This document shows, in pieces, positions 13,811 to 14,169 of a stretch of DNA of 14,169 nt. Location: the NCBI GenBank assembly GCA_937996765.1, contig CALKUG010000453.1, positions 1 to 14,169 of the forward strand, written 5' to 3'. This DNA comes from an uncultured Ignavibacteria bacterium. GTDB taxonomy: Bacteria > Bacteroidota > Ignavibacteria > Ignavibacteriales > Ignavibacteriaceae. Numbering within the stretch: position 1 is the stretch's first letter; the number at the start of each line of letters is the position of its first letter. Below the pieces are notes generated by a model. That model was not told the DNA's origin, did not search any database, and saw only the letters and a program-made list of their open reading frames with translations. Position numbers and translations under genes: made by a program.

Positions 13811-13845
13811 TTTAACCAAAAAGTTCACGCCTACTGTTACATTTT
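13811..13845 (+). promoter_or_regulatory. Weak candidate promoter for the divergent plus-strand gene
   Basis: TACATTTT (13838-13845) matches TAnnTTTG except at the last base, with a weak TTTA upstream (13811-13814, spacer 23 bases, at the long end). Initiation near 13852 would leave about 19 bases before the ATG at 13871. No equally good candidate was found for the minus-strand operon that begins at 13728, although this 142-base divergent gap should contain it. Confidence 0.22.
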
Positions 13846-13870
13846 TACGCATCAATTTTTAAGGAAATAA

Positions 13871-14169
13871 ATGTACACTTACGCACAAATAGAAGCTTTA
13901 CTTGCTGGCACTTTTGCTACGCTCTTTAAGGACTCTACAAAGTACGCCCACTATAGCGGTGTTGCTACAAAGTTTATTCAAGAACGCAGTGGCATTACAT
14001 CCGACTATCCGGAAACCTTTAAACAAGCATTCGTGTACATCTTACAATTCCTTGCTCTGCACCATACCAACAACATCACGGAAGAATTCCGCAACGTTAT
14101 AACCAATAATTACAAGCTCGCAATACAGCTAATTGATTCAGCCAAAGTGAGCACCAACAACAATAGCAC
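13871..14169 (+). CDS. N-terminal part of a divergent, connector-like phage protein
   Basis: An ATG at 13871 with AAGGA five bases upstream opens 99 complete codons that run past the window end; no stop is seen. The product is soluble and helical (MYTYAQIEALLAGTFATLFKD, then YPETFKQAFVYILQFLALHH, then NVITNNYKLAIQLIDSAK). The pattern 'membrane-free helix, then a helix with a conserved-looking YILQFLALHH, then a helix ending the repeat' resembles small head-tail connector proteins of the gp36/DUF1320 type. That is a tentative resemblance, not a match. It is the only plus-strand gene here and points away from the scaffold and capsid genes, so part of the virion module may lie on the other strand. 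Confidence 0.6.
   Translation, partial: MYTYAQIEALLAGTFATLFKDSTKYAHYSGVATKFIQERSGITSDYPETFKQAFVYILQFLALHHTNNITEEFRNVITNNYKLAIQLIDSAKVSTNNNS

Overview
The window is most simply read as the late (virion) half of a tailed dsDNA phage or prophage of a Bacteroidota-type host. Supporting signs are moderate-to-low GC, AAGGA-type ribosome binding sites, a small secreted protein with a repeat-like motif common in Bacteroidota envelope proteins, and candidate promoters of the TAnnTTTG type. The host assignment is an inference. No terminase, portal, integrase, replication gene, tRNA or CRISPR array is visible here, so neither a full genome nor lysogeny can be claimed.

Almost everything is on the minus strand, so transcription runs from high to low coordinates. 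From right to left: a scaffold-like protein (13177-13728), the major capsid protein (12182-13165) and a small hairpin behind it. Next is a compact lysis cassette: a membrane-anchored coiled-coil protein, a holin-like protein, a GH24 lysozyme and a u-spanin-like protein (10521-12112). The tail module follows: a tail-tube-like protein, a fibre/appendage-like protein, a degenerate subtilase-fold protein, a tail assembly chaperone with a -1 programmed frameshift, a 1045-residue tape measure, a distal tail protein and a small acidic protein (2223-10511). Many of these genes overlap or abut (ATGA, GTGA, TAATG junctions), which indicates one translationally coupled operon. At the right edge a divergent plus-strand gene (from 13871) resembles a small head-tail connector and is cut by the window end.

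Left of the tail operon lie three less recognisable minus-strand genes. One encodes a secreted, C-terminally anchored protein (1722-2111). The other two (737-1558 and 191-673) encode unrecognised proteins separated and followed by clear intrinsic terminators. These look like accessory 'moron'-type genes. Their upstream region carries a perfect 16-bp-arm palindrome overlapping a possible Bacteroidota promoter. At the far left a 20-nt direct repeat sits in front of the start of a truncated minus-strand gene, an arrangement resembling the left end of an IS21-type element.

The most notable points are a T TTT TTA slippery site with a 100-codon open -1 frame before the tape measure gene, an S8-peptidase-fold tail-module protein that keeps the Ser and oxyanion Asn motifs but lacks the canonical catalytic His, and a lysis cassette placed between head and tail genes.
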